DNA of 64,000 bases from Artemisia argyi (taxonomy: Eukaryota > Streptophyta > Magnoliopsida > Asterales > Asteraceae), in the NCBI GenBank assembly GCA_030686995.1, contig CM060709.1:269681057-269745056 (forward strand), in the 5' to 3' direction. The notes below the pieces were generated by a model. It saw nothing but the letters and a program-made list of their open reading frames with translations. It was not told where the DNA came from and ran no database searches. This document shows, piece by piece, positions 1 to 11,399 of this stretch. Positions within the stretch are counted from its first letter, which is position 1. The number at the start of each line of letters is the position of its first letter. Position numbers and translations under genes: made by a program.

Positions 1-963
1 ATTAGCAAACATATATCAAGTTACTTATTTGTTAACTTGATTTTACATTTTTTCCGATCTTCATTTTAGACAAAGACGAGGCGGAGGAGGAAACGAAGGA
101 GGAGACAGAGGAGCTTACAAACCAGGTAACATTACACATTCATATCTATATTAACACCTTTTTAAAATGTTATTTCCTAAAAATGCTTGATTCGTTTTAT
201 ATCTTTAGCTTTGTATATGGGTTTTCAGAAAACTTATACCTTTGCCATCTTTTTGAGATGTAATATTACTCAAGCATTTGTTTTTATAATTCTCTTATCA
301 GTTTTGTCAATTGTTTAATATTTTGACGGAGTCTTGGTATGTTATTTCATGTATGCGAATTGTTATGTATAGAAGAGCTGGAAACAGTTTTGTTGTTATA
401 TGGGAAGTAATACACATTTTGTTGTGCATATCAAATGGTCGATAACTTATGCTAATTTTAAAAATTGATTCATGCTCAGAGATTGTATGAGTTTTATTTA
501 CAGTGGATGTGTGCAATGAATCAGCAACCCAATTATATCAAGAAATGTCATGGAAATCACTTACTTTAGAACTAGCGTACACAGACAGTACTTTTAACTT
601 CACGTTTGTATGTTTGACAGTGATATCAAAATCTTGAATGGAACGGCAACTGGATTCAACGTACCTGGATACAAATGTATTGGAAAACCCAATCGTCATT
701 GCGATCGTCTCATGGAGGGTGACAAATAAAGAGGTAACTATAATACTCAAAATTTATAACCACATTACATCAGCAATTGAAAACTCGAAAAACTTTTGTA
801 GTTAACACCTACACACAGTAACCAAAACAATAAGCTTATGAGAATATATTTTGGTTTCAGGGAAGAAATTTCAAAGGCTTGGGTCTAAGGATGGGAGAAA
901 TCATGGCTGATGTAGCTGAAGGCGATGCAAGAGATATCGATCGTCTAGTTTTTGTTGCTCGCA
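1..963. other. Exon-like scraps with splice-like borders, identity unknown
   Basis: Two short stretches are bounded by intron-like AG and GT borders on the + strand. One lies at 70-125 and reads either acidic (E/K-rich) or R/G-rich depending on frame. The other lies near 620-732. A further open stretch at 861-975 ends in a stop. No single frame joins them into a protein I recognise. The rest of the interval is AT-rich, intron-like sequence. I read it as broken gene material next to the kinesin-like piece; an intact gene is unlikely because the open stretches do not connect in frame. Confidence 0.25.
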
Positions 964-1062
964 ATGGCCTTTGATGTGGTCCCAGAACAGAATTTTAGGA
1001 TGGGGATAAGAAGTGGGATCATTCTTTGCAAAGTTCTTAACAGGATTGAACGTGTTCCAAAA
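964..1062 (+). pseudogene. Calponin-homology fragment of a KIN-14-type kinesin
   Basis: The + strand frame from the ATG at 964 contains FRMGIRSGIILCKVLNRIE followed by VPK, and then a GTAAGC splice-donor-like sequence at 1063. This matches the conserved core of the calponin-homology domain at the N-terminus of plant KIN-14 kinesins, where the family usually reads FRxGLRSGIILCxVLN..QxGAVPK. In intact proteins this domain binds actin and the protein is a minus-end-directed microtubule motor. Only about 33 residues are present. No motor domain, and no second half of the CH domain, can be read downstream, so this is a captured or degraded exon. The family assignment comes from recalled motif similarity. 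Confidence 0.5.
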
Positions 1063-1236
1063 GTAAGCACCTTTGTGTATTTGTCCTGATGTGATTGTGA
1101 CGTACGTATTCTCGAATGGTCATGAACAACCACCAGAACGTGAGTGTCATTTTCACTTTTAAAAGTTGCACTTGAAACATTAAGCTTTTCAGAACATCAT
1201 ACAATTTGAAAGTAAAAACTTAAATGTGTTAACAAT

Positions 1237-1305
1237 TAACATCACTTTATTTATATATTGTATAGTTAATAATTAACATCACTTTATTTATATATTGTAT
1301 AGTTA
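1237..1305. repeat. Two-copy tandem repeat, about 35 bp unit
   Basis: The AT-rich unit beginning AATTAACATCACTTTATTTA is present twice in direct succession. It lies in intron-like sequence downstream of the kinesin-like fragment. I see no coding role. Confidence 0.8.
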
Positions 1306-1673
1306 TTGTTGTTATACGATTACTTTTATGTTTGTCGGAAATAGTGAGGAAGCGAGGATAGCAAAGGAGTTTTAAGCAAATCAAAAATGGATTAACAAAG
1401 ACCTTGAACCTTGAAAACCAAGATTTCTTGGGGCGAAAGGTATTTCTCAAACCTAAACAAAACTCTGGATGTGGAAGTGGACCAGTTTTGATATGTAAGT
1501 GCCTTTAAAATATCTTCACACTATATTGCTTGATTTTAATGACCCTATATGCTAATCTGGAGCATGTCTATATGCTTCAGGAATTGCAAGAACTAAGAAT
1601 TGCTCTACATTAGCAACCAAAAGATGTAAACATCAGTTTAAAGAATTTAGTGGTAAGCTTTCTTTGTTATTTC

Positions 1674-2021
1674 TCAATATCTTGAGGTTGAGCTGCCAAA
1701 ATGGGTAACATGATAATGTCTGCAAAATGGATAAATTTGTACTAGGGCCTTTCTGTTCTGCACTGTATACGAAAGCAACTTTGGAAGCGTGTGGGGAAGA
1801 GGATGGGTGTTGGGGGTGTAGTAATTATTTGGTTTCTGTTGTAGAGAGTAGGAGTGAGAGTGAGAGGTAGGTGAAGATTGGGATTGTGGCAGTTGAGATA
1901 TTGGCTGGTGATGTTGTTTAAGGTTAGTGTGAGGATAGGTTGTTGAGGGATGGCTTGAGGCGAAGTTTGTAGGTTTGCTTCCTGCTAAGTTATTGCTTTG
2001 TGGTTCGTTGTCTAAGTTCAC
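1674..2021 (-). CDS. Low-complexity S/P/Q/H-rich open frame, doubtful
   Basis: This 115-codon open frame on the minus strand begins with ATG. Its first 80 or so residues are rich in Ser, Pro, Gln, His, Asn and Thr, including QLPQSQSSPTSHSHSYSLQQ. That composition resembles the disordered part of a plant regulatory protein more than random AT-rich sequence. No domain is recognisable and no splice partner was found. It may be another captured exon, or chance. Confidence 0.25.
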   Translation of the reverse strand: MNLDNEPQSNNLAGSKPTNFASSHPSTTYPHTNLKQHHQPISQLPQSQSSPTSHSHSYSLQQKPNNYYTPNTHPLPHTLPKLLSYTVQNRKALVQIYPFCRHYHVTHFGSSTSRY

Positions 2022-3015
2022 CGAGAAAGTACTTTTTATCTAATTGATTGTATGTCGATTAAATATGTTACTAATTGATTTTAGTTTGCGTATGCTTATG
2101 TTTTAGTAGCTAACTTCAGTTAGAAAAATCTTACTAGCAGTATAAGTGCTAGATTATCTCTGAAAGGGTGATTGAGTAGTTTATGGGGTTTTAGAGCTAC
2201 TCAAAACCTAAGTTTTAGAGGGATGTTTGGGTCTTTTTGGTTAACAGGCTTCTGAGTTGTTTGATAATGATGAACATCAGACTAACAACTCATAATCAAG
2301 CTCATTTGAGGCAAAAAAATTCGTGATAGGTAGTAAAGTGGGCGGGTTGGGTAGCGGGTCAAAATGGGTAGAGGTTGAATGCATTAAGTGTTACAATTCT
2401 TTTTTGTTGCAGTGGTTCACGGGTGGGTCGGGCGAGTTATGTATATCTGTATTTATTTTTGCTGAACTTTCATTAAATTTGACTTATGATTTCATTTCTG
2501 CAGATTCATTAATAATGGATGTAACAAAGGAAACCCAAAATCCAGCATGAGGACATCAAGTGGGGCCTTCGAAGATTCTAAAAAATGTATATGAACTTCT
2601 TTTTTTTTTTAAAGAGGGTGTTTGGATTGGCTTATTTTTCTAGATCATGAGGTTATTTGAAGTATGCCAAAGAAATTGAAAAGCTTCCAGGCATAAGGTT
2701 AATCTTCATAACCTATAACATGTGTTTGCGTTAACAATAAACAGGTTAAGATGCACATTCTGTAATACATATTGAAAATCAACAGAATTATCATAGAAAC
2801 ACAGAAGCTTCTAAAATTGCTGCTTATGGTAGTTTCTGTAAAATATTGCAGGATCATAGGTTTATATCGTGATGATTGAAGGATATCCGATGATAAGTTC
2901 TAGGGGTGAGATCGATGGTTTTGAAGCCACTGCTGTCGAATTTCACTCTGAACAGAAAGTTGATGTCACAAGGTTAGTAGTATTTTTGAATGATTTAATG
3001 ATCAATGATATATGA

Positions 3016-3046
<31 letters not shown>

Positions 3047-3455
3047 TTTGTTAACTATTTTGCTCTGTACTTAGTGATTCGGTTATTGCATCATACTCCC
3101 AACACCTTGAAATGAGGCATTGCATCCTATGATAGATATTGTATTTCCTGTTTAATTGCCTTATTTAAAACTTACTTATGCTTCGTTTGCTTTTGTAGTG
3201 TTTTTTGATGCAGACTTCGCCATCCCAGGCCCAATTCCTTAAGTCATACCCGAACCAAAGACTGCCAAAATTCCATTTTTTACCGAAGTATGAAGAAATG
3301 GGTGAAGCTGAGATGGACAAAATGATGGAAGCGCACCAGTGAGTCAAAGAAAGTTTACAAATAACTACGTAGGTAAACAAAAATATTCCTTAATAATGTC
3401 ATTTAGCTTCGCTGTGTGACTATAATTAAGCTACTAATTTATGCTTCAAATGCAG
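2022..3455. other. Non-coding sequence with one or two exon-like pieces
   Basis: This is mostly AT-rich intron-like sequence. The + strand interval 2852-2972 lies between an AG acceptor and a GT donor and reads openly as EGYPMISSRGEIDGFEATAV and onward. The interval 3211-3340 reads as SPSQAQFLKSYPNQRLPKF and continues to a Met/Glu-rich stretch ending near 3340. I cannot assign either to a family with confidence. They could be further captured exons, because they lie between kinesin-like and carboxypeptidase-like pieces. Confidence 0.25.
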
Positions 3456-3628
3456 CTAGGTAACCCTGTAACAAGCGACGCTGGGGACTTGCAAGGTCAG
3501 ATTGACTATGGTTGGAGTTATGCTGTGATATCAGATGAGGCGTATAGAACCATAAGAGAATCATGTGTATGGAGCAACAATAGCTGTAACAAAGTTGTTG
3601 ATCAAGTTTGGACTCTTCTCTTCATCAG
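3456..3628 (+). pseudogene. Serine-carboxypeptidase-like exon fragment
   Basis: After a TGCAG acceptor the + strand reads LGNPVTSDAGDLQGQIDYGW, then AVISDEAYRTI and a Cys-containing segment, up to a GT donor at 3629. This corresponds to the region of plant serine carboxypeptidase-like proteins (family S10) that follows the catalytic Ser exon, where the family reads GN.V..D..D..G..DY.W.HA.ISD..Y. Intact members are secreted or vacuolar hydrolases or acyltransferases. The catalytic Ser, Asp and His segments are not present nearby, so this is an isolated exon-sized remnant. The assignment rests on the GN..T.D..G..DY and ISDE spacing. Confidence 0.5.
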
Positions 3629-4637
3629 GTGTCAGATTAGCTATATTGTATCAACAAATCTCATATTAGCTATTTTCTTAATGTATGGTTAGCTATATAC
3701 ATGCTCAGTCTTCTACCAGTAGCAGGTGGAGAGCCCCCCTGTAATTATTTCTGAGCTCACATCTAAATGAGTCTACTATTCATTTGACTTTATAGCATTT
3801 TGTTCCATGTTGTGAATTCAAATTTTCTTTTGATTTGCAAATTTGATTACTACATTAGATATAATTCTATACATGTTATTACTACGTATCCCCTTGCATA
3901 GGTTTGACCTCTGTTGATAAAATAATGTTTCAAAAATCTAATTGGTCTTTTCTTGTGGTCATGCAGATTATGACGGTGGTGGGTCTGAAAGGAACCATGG
4001 ATGTTTTGCAAATGATAAACCATCAAGGAGGGCAAGAACGATTTATTTTTTGTATGAAAGAAACCATCTTTGGAGGATGTTCATATTCGAGAAACACAAA
4101 TACCTAAGCAATATTAGCACAACACATTAGCAAACCAAAAAATGAAAAACTTTGTATTCAAACTTACCGCCGCGAAGCGCAGGTTTACCTTATTTTTGTA
4201 TACCATTGTTGCATTAAATGCACATGAAGCTTATGTATGCACAACGACATGACAATCTTGCAATCTTTAAATATTGTTCCTGCCATTTCTATTTTGCAAC
4301 ACTTACTGAAACCTTCTTTAGGAAATCACCCCGCAGCAACGCGTGGGTGATCCACCTCGTTTATACTAAGTACAAGGTTGTTGCTAGTGGGGTTAGGTAG
4401 GTGTGTGTCAAAAATCTAATTGAAGAAGCACAACAAAATACATCTTCCATTTAATACATCTATATTGGGAAACGCTACTTCCTTGCTTTTGTGAACAGTT
4501 CTGTCAACTGTTCACTGTTTATCACTAACTCGTATATGTTTGACTTTTCACTAAAATTCACTTTATCCCGCTCAAATGTATTTATGAAAAGTCCCGCCTA
4601 AACTTCAGAGGAATAAGAGATATGCTCTGTCGGCCAG
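3629..4637. other. Intergenic sequence with Helitron-like hairpins
   Basis: There is a short open + strand stretch at 3966-4086 after an intron-like acceptor. Two GC-rich palindromic motifs follow, CCGCCGCGAAGCGCAGG near 4169 and CCCCGCAGCAACGCGTGGG near 4329. They resemble the 3'-terminal hairpins of plant Helitrons, although neither is followed by a clean CTRR end. The rest is AT-rich with no gene that I can support. Confidence 0.3.
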
Positions 4638-5235
4638 TGTCACAACCCGTACTTTTGAGGTTATCATTTAACCTCGTGCTATTACTATTTATTTTAATTT
4701 CGCGAAAATTAACTTTTACACGTAATCGGATAGGTTAACCCGCGTATGTTGTTACACGTACATTAAACTTGAATTGAACCTAGACTACGTTTAGTCTACA
4801 TGTTTTATTCATTTTAATTATCTTACATATATATTTTATATGTTATACTTTTACTTTTTCATTTTTATGTAAACCTTGCACGTTTTTCCTTTTTAGAGTA
4901 AACCCGAACCACCTTTGCATCTTGGCATGAAATATATACTTCTCTAAACATAAAACTACACAAAAATTCAAACACCAACCCCCCCCCCCCCCCCACCACT
5001 CTCCCACTTGGTCGGCCACTCACCAAGACACTTGTCTTGGCGAGGCTTCCTCTTTGCACACTTTTCTAACCATGTTTGCATGTAGCCTTGGTATATAATA
5101 GACACATAACTATTCACTCTCATTTTAACACAAAAACAACTCACTCTCCCCTTTCCCTCTCTTGTGTTGCCGACCATCAACACCACCAAAACACACCATC
5201 CATTTTTATTTTGCTAGTTCTCTTGATCACTAATT
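4638..5235 (+). mobile_element. Truncated Gypsy-type LTR fragment
   Basis: The interval opens with TGTCACAACCCGTAC, a common start of plant Gypsy LTRs. It carries a TATA-like GTATATAATAG at 5091-5101, followed by a pyrimidine-rich stretch like an R/U5 region. No second LTR, primer-binding site or internal region follows, because a CACTA-like terminus begins at 5236. It also holds a run of 16 C at 4979-4994. I read it as a solo or truncated LTR; the exact borders are uncertain. Confidence 0.35.
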
Positions 5236-5484
5236 CACTACAAGAAAAAAAGAGGTTTTTTAGACCAACTTTTTTAGGAAGGCTAAAAAACCATGCCAAA
5301 TACACGTATCTATGGTTATGCCAAAAAAACAAGCATTTGGAACCACATGTAAAACACCATTCCAACTGCATACTTATTTGGCACACTTGCTAAAAGTGGT
5401 GCCGAAAAAGACTGTATTTAGAACGGTGTTTATATACCCACCTAAATACCAATGTATTTGTAATAGAAGCCGACACAACTACTC
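5236..5484 (+). mobile_element. CACTA (En/Spm-like) transposon terminus
   Basis: CACTACAAGAAAAAAAGAGG at 5236 is the signature terminal inverted repeat of plant CACTA transposons. The following 200 bp contains short repeated motifs around GCCAAAAA and AGGCTAAAAAACC, like the subterminal repeats of this superfamily. No opposite terminus (TTTCTTGTAGTG) was seen in the window. Copia element D begins 5 bp after this interval and may have inserted into the element. No transposase is present. Confidence 0.5.
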
Positions 5485-5489
5485 ATTTC

Positions 5490-5817
5490 TTTTGGAGTAT
5501 GCTCGTGTCATAATAAATAATTATATGGCTAGACATATGTGAGCCTATGGGGTCACACACATATACACTTAGGTACCACTTTATATGTCGTGTTTATTGA
5601 ATTTACAATATATAAATAACCTTACGTAACTAGGAAACTCTATCGGGCTTCTAATAATTAAGTAATGGACTTAGTTTATTGGACTTGGAAAACTTATAGG
5701 AGGCCCATATGAGTCCATATGGAGGCCGGCCTAGGGGAAGGTTTCAAGGGGGATTGGTTTTGAAATTTGGTCAAGATATATGTGAGATATCTCCTCACAA
5801 TTAACTAACCACTTACC
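5490..5817 (+). repeat. 5' LTR of Copia D, first part
   Basis: This matches 40863-41190 of the 3' LTR with scattered substitutions, including G to T at the second base of the terminus. The last five bases, TTACC at 5813-5817, are the target duplication of guest A and reappear at 15755-15759. Confidence 0.92.
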
Positions 5818-8800
5818 TGTAACACCCCCAAAATTATCGCAGCGGAAGATTGTGTCACTGGGGTATTACTTCATAGTTCACAGTACAAGTTACAGAAAAC
5901 GACTCTAAATGAGACGTTTGGAAATAAATTATCATTCGATTAAAATATCAGAGTTTACAAAGAGGTCCCACAAGTTTACAAAATGTACAATATAAGAGTT
6001 GTAAAGTTTTTCGAATGATAATATATCCATTGTCTTCAAAATGATTTCCGTGCGCCTTCACATGCCAGCTAATACCTTTCGTACCTGAGAATACATGCTA
6101 AAAAGTCAACACAAAGGTTGAGTGAATTCATAGGTTTGTAATACAGTAATGGACAATAAAGTTCATAGTATAATTGCAATGTGCGCAATTATCATCCTGA
6201 TAATTATTATTGCTCTAAGCTCATGGTACGCACGACTGACTGTATATATATATCACCGTACGATATATATATTAAACAATTTGCCCCGAGTAGGTACTAT
6301 GCCGTATACCTAGGAATTCAAATATAGTGCGTTTGTGATATCCGCTGTATGATTAACACAAACGGGATTCGTCAATCCCGATAGGCCTATCCACAATATT
6401 TGCGCTCACTCGCAACAACAAGTGATTAGTGGTCCATGATAAGGGGACTTTTGGCATAAACAACTTAGACATGCATGCAATAATACAACCAGGGCTAGCA
6501 TTCAGTTTACAAGTCATTGTCCATAATAATAAAAACAGTAGCATGTATCTCCCCCATGTAGTTTATAAAACAGTTAAATAAAAGTAGGGGCTATGAACTC
6601 ACCGTGGTAATCAGTAGTGGTTTATAACAACAGATAGTGTATAGCAAGACCATGATCTTTAATGATAACCTACGAGAGCATAGTGATCGCGTCTTAATAT
6701 AATGTACAATATGAGTGTACAAGTATATATAAAGTCATTGACTTGATTAAGATGTTGTACATATGTCTTTAGTTGTGTCAAGATGAAGCATCCTTAAAGC
6801 GTGGTTTGGCTATTAGCCTTTTATAATTAACATCGTACTACCGTTCGGGCTATCAAAATATAGAGGTCATGTAGTGAACGTATGAGGAGCCAGGACACTT
6901 TAATTCGTAAATCCACAACTCGTCGATATGACACCCCGAAGAGGCCTCTTATGATTATGAAATTTCCTACTATTGTAGTACTTATCATTTATAAGTGAAA
7001 GTAATTGACGAGACAAATGTTATATAAAAGCATTTGTCGTGTTTCGTCAAAGTATTGGTTGAACTAGTGTGGTGTCGTGAAATGATTTAGTGTAACATTC
7101 GTCAATTGTGAATGTTACCAATTTAATGGCCAAGTGCGTTGTGATGAAATCAATAACGGCGTTTCATAACTTTGTTGTGTAAAGTGTTCAAAACGATATT
7201 TAGATACCATACTAGCTGTTACAATTTCGTGGACCAAGTCAAAGTTGTGACCTTGTGGTCATGATATATGTGATATGGTCAATTTTTATAAGTTGTCGAG
7301 GTCAAGAAAATGAGTCATTTAAATGATCAAGTCTCAATAGTAAGTTTCGGGTCATCAAATCCCAAACTAGTCACGCAGCTAGATACATAACCTTAAGACA
7401 TCAACCAAGACCATAGCCGTTGCTATATCTCGGCTTAGAAGGCCTTGAGGCAACAGCCCTGGGCTTAGTCTTGGGTGTGTCTCAGCCTCAAGAGGTCAAA
7501 ATGCCACCAAAAGTATTTAGTCATGGCTGTTTTTCAGTCTTAAACAGGTCCAGTTAGCTTTTGTAGTTTCTAGCCTTTGTCTTTAACTTTCAGGCTAAAA
7601 TTCCCGCGATGTCTCATGCAAAACATTTATCTGAACAACTTTCGTGTTTTACACTTTCGCTGGTTCGGACCAGAAAAGGGTGTAAATCGCGATTTTATGA
7701 ATCAGATCAGAAGACTATTTTTAAATTTGTGATTAAGTGCAGGAAATTGGACAGCACTCTGCAGTCCCGCCGCAAAGGCCATATCTTGAGTTCTACAACA
7801 CTTTAGGACTCGAGGCTTTTTCCTACGTTTAAGTTTATGTCTTATCTTCGTATCTTAAAACTACGACGAGTTCCAAAAACAGTCAGAATTGTCCCGTTTT
7901 GTCCAATGAATTCTGTTAGTCAGATTTTGACATGTTTTACCATTTTAGCTCTAGTTTATTCATCGGGATGAGTTATGAGGTGCACCACCCGGCGAAACGA
8001 CCACAAGGCATAGTTCTACAGGATTATCTTATTTCCTTAACCTCAAAGTTTACTGGGATGATCAGTTTAATCATTCTTTGGGGCTGTTCAGAATTCTAGC
8101 TTCATAAGTCTTATCTAGAGCTTGTTCTAGTTTATTTTTGTGTTTCAAACCTCATGTACAACATCAAATCAAGTTAATATCATTTACAACTTATACAAGG
8201 TATGTAAATACCAAAATGAAATAATAACATAGAACTAGACATAATTCTTACAATTCTTGGGATGGAAACACAAGATCACAAGAACAACTAATCAAACTCT
8301 TAAAACTCTTCTAGTCACCAACTTTGTCTTCAAACCATCACCCAATCTTGCTATAACTTTAGAAAATCTTGTACTAGGCACTCCCAAGAACACTTAACTT
8401 CAGCCCTCAAGCCTTGTATAACTCTTAATTCATCCAAGTAATCATCAATTTAACACAAGGATCATGTAGAGAACACCAACACCTTCAACTTTGGTGTGTA
8501 TCTTTGTAGCTAAAAACTAATAATGATGGTGGTATATTTTTGATGTGTACGTATGGGGAAGGAGAGCCAAGAGAGATATCTCTTTTCTGTCTATAAGTTT
8601 TCTTCACTATGAAGTTTTGTAAGAGATTTTGTGATAAGATTTTAGTAGATGACCAATACGTGTCAATGTTTTGACTTAGAACAATTCTAACAGACCAAGT
8701 GGTCTTGTGGTTTAGCATGTACACGCCACCTCATGCTTATGAGGTGGTAACTGTATATTAAGTTGCTTCATTGTGAAGCATGGCTTCTACGGGGTATAGT

Positions 8801-9466
8801 TTGGTCCCGGTAATTACTAATGTTATGCCCTTAAGTCTCAAAACTTAAAACCGGTTAACATAAAAATGTAATACTTATCAATATACTCCAACTAAGTATA
8901 TTAGATGGGTGATAGTGTAACAGAGTGCGTTATGTTGTTAAAACCTAATAACTTAGGTTTGAGCACGCGTATTACGTAAGAAATAAAATGCTCAAGTAAA
9001 AATGACCAAATGACAATAGTTCATATAAAATATGACTATTGGCGAAATATGAGTATTTTCAACATATAGACTCATCCTAGTCTTGTGTTGGTCGCGAGGA
9101 AAGTTTACACGATTAAACTTTCATAATTACTTATAAAAGTAATTAATATTAAAAGTAATATTATATGACTTTAAGAAAATCATAATCAATTCAATTTTCT
9201 TGTTGAATTTATTGTTGTGCCGGCACGCGTTGTGTGCGATTTTTACGTTTTGTGAGATATCGTCTCGTTAAATAGACAGAGGTGAACAAAAACGTTCAGA
9301 GAGTAATAATCCAAAGTAGAGTGAATTATTTAACTTGGAAAAATTTATCGGTTAACTACCGGTTACAACATTTGCTTTTACGTTACGGTAAAAGTCAAAT
9401 ACTCAAAAGTCAAAGTCAAAGGGCAAAATAGTCATTTTGCCTTATGAAAATTTACGGGTTGTTACA
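5818..9466 (-). repeat. LTR of element A, left copy (3' LTR in element sense)
   Basis: This 3649-bp LTR is the direct repeat of 12104-15754. It is unusually long for an LTR. Short frames such as 6353-6544, 7609-7806 and 8485-8724 recur identically in the other copy and have no recognisable domain, so I do not call them genes. A block at 6884-6921 is identical to one in the LTRs of element B. Confidence 0.93.
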
Positions 9467-9900
9467 GCCTCCACCAGTTACGGGAATCATGTCCTCATGA
9501 TTTAGTTTGTGTTATGAGTTGATGATGTGCCTGAGAAAAGGTGGGGGTATTTTTGTAAAAGAACTTCGTCCACATGTTTAGTGATGTTTAGTGAGTGTTA
9601 GCTATTGATGGTATGTTTGAGAAAAGATGGGAGTACTTGCGACTCATCTAGTCTTCACGCTCCCAGTTGAATTCAAGTCGTTGCTAGAGTTCCAAAGAAC
9701 TTTGATAATAGGAATGCGATTTCACTTAAGTCGTTTGACCTTACGGTCCATGATCTTTATATGTTCTTCGTTAATCTAGATCTTTTCCAGAGGAATAGTA
9801 AGTGTCTCATCAGTATGACACTTCTTCGGATTGCACAACGGAAAAAATGTTGTGTGCGCTGCTAAGTTCTGGTGGTAGCTCAAGTGTACAAGCTACCGGA
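9467..9900. other. Interior of element A, 3' untranslated side
   Basis: Read on the minus strand, this ends in a purine-rich tract next to the LTR. It contains GGACATGATTCCCGTAACTG, a wording common in plant Gypsy elements just before the polypurine tract. It is non-coding. Confidence 0.6.
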
Positions 9901-9989
9901 CTAATCCTAATCAGGATCTTAAATAGTCCGATGTTAAGATGTCTCGGAAAAGGTGTGGGTATTTGTAGTGAATTCTGATCTTCACAACC

Positions 9990-10790
9990 AAAGGGTCTAA
10001 TGTTGCAGTGCTAGTTGGAGGGCCAGATATTGCAAGGCAAGCTAAAAACGCTAGAGAACCAAATGTTGCGGGGCCAGCTGAAGGCGCCGGAAAAGTGAAT
10101 GTCATACCAGAGGTTAAAGGCTGCTTTTACAAGGATTTTGTGAGCGGCAAGCTCAGAAATTTCAAAAGCACTAAATGAGCGGTTGGTTTGGGTCGTTGGT
10201 TTGAGAGGACAGAGTCGGTATTTCTAATAAGCAATTGTGCTGAAAACTGCAAAGTCAAAAATGCCACAAGCATACTTCTGGACGATGCTTTATCATGGTG
10301 GAATGTTGTTGCTCAATCCATTAGTATTGAGAATGCTTACAAAATTGCTTGAATTATGTTGAAGAAGTTATTAATCAAGAAGTACTACCCTCAGAATGAG
10401 GTGTAAGAAATGGATGTGAAGTTTTCTTACAGTCAGTGGTGTTGATATCACAACTTATATTCGTCGCTTTCAAGAGTTGGCAGTAGTGTGTCCAATGATG
10501 GTCTCAACCAATGAGAAGTTATGGGAAAAAATTTCATCTGAGAACTTCCATTCGGTATGCAAGGAAACGTAACTTCGTTTGATCGATTCACACTGGATGT
10601 AACAATCCAGATGTCTCGTAATCCGGTGGATCAAGTTGTGCGAGCTTGGTCTGCTCAAGGATCCAAACGGTGATGGAATGTGGAAGTGAGGACATTTCAA
10701 GAAACAGTGTCTCTAGAATAAAGGACAACAAATTGGAGGAGCTCGTGAGAAAGCTTATGTGCAGGTGTCCACGCACCTAAGTAGAGTAGG
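9990..10790 (+). pseudogene. Decayed gag, antisense to element A
   Basis: The + strand preserves pieces of a Gypsy gag in order: a segment with LRNFKSTK and [13 protein letters not shown], the WW motif as [30 protein letters not shown], then MQGNVTSFDRF, MSRNPVDQVVRA, and a zinc-knuckle remnant GHFKKQC near 10690-10715. Stops and frameshifts separate the pieces. The same motifs occur in the gag of element B (LLDEALSWWNLVSQP). The strand is opposite to the one defined by the primer-binding site and polypurine tract, so the gag must have been inverted or inserted backwards. It cannot make a capsid protein. Confidence 0.8.
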
Positions 10791-10799
10791 CATCTTATG

Positions 10800-11399
10800 T
10801 ACCCAAGTAAGTAAGTAGAATATCGTACTCTGTCTGTTAGTTCAAGATTGAACCAAGTTCGTTAGTTCACGAGTGTAACAAGTCTGTTAACTCAATAAGT
10901 AGCTCATGATTGTAAAGATTTGTTACAGCAAAAGTGCTAACTTAAGAATGAACTCAGAGAGTCCAAATGAGTTCTTAAGATTTTTGTTGAATGGTAAAAT
11001 ACTGGTGATTCTCAAGTTCGAGTTTATACTCATGTCATATCGGATACAAATAAGCCCACTCATTTATAATTCATTATTTACATAGAGAGGCGTCCCAAAC
11101 AATGTAAATAAAGCAATATAAACTTATGGTTCGGTGATTCACAATTTCTTTATTTAAATAAAAAGGCGTCCCAATTTATTTAAATAATGATATTCCAAAT
11201 CATCCTACTTAAGAATTCCCGACACAACACTCATACTTAACCGATGAGTTACAAGGCGGTGTATCACGAGATGTCGTAGGTGTTCCAAGAGTATGGAATG
11301 AATGTTCACACTCATCCTCGGTGACGAGGAGTAACACAATCAGAGAAAATCAACATAGCGTTTAAAAGAGTTGATGAGTTCATAGTTGTGAAATAGTTT
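10800..11399. other. Interior of element A, non-coding
   Basis: No gene is visible. Short imperfect repeats occur, such as GTTAGTTCACGAGT-like units at 10830-10900 and two related stretches at 11080-11190 that share AGGCGTCCCAA. The sequence leads into the 38-bp minisatellite. Confidence 0.6.

Noticed and set aside
6353..8724. Several 60-80 codon frames inside the left LTR of element A that recur in the right LTR.
   Set aside because: They are identical because the LTRs are duplicates, show no domain, and lie in non-coding LTR sequence on both strands.
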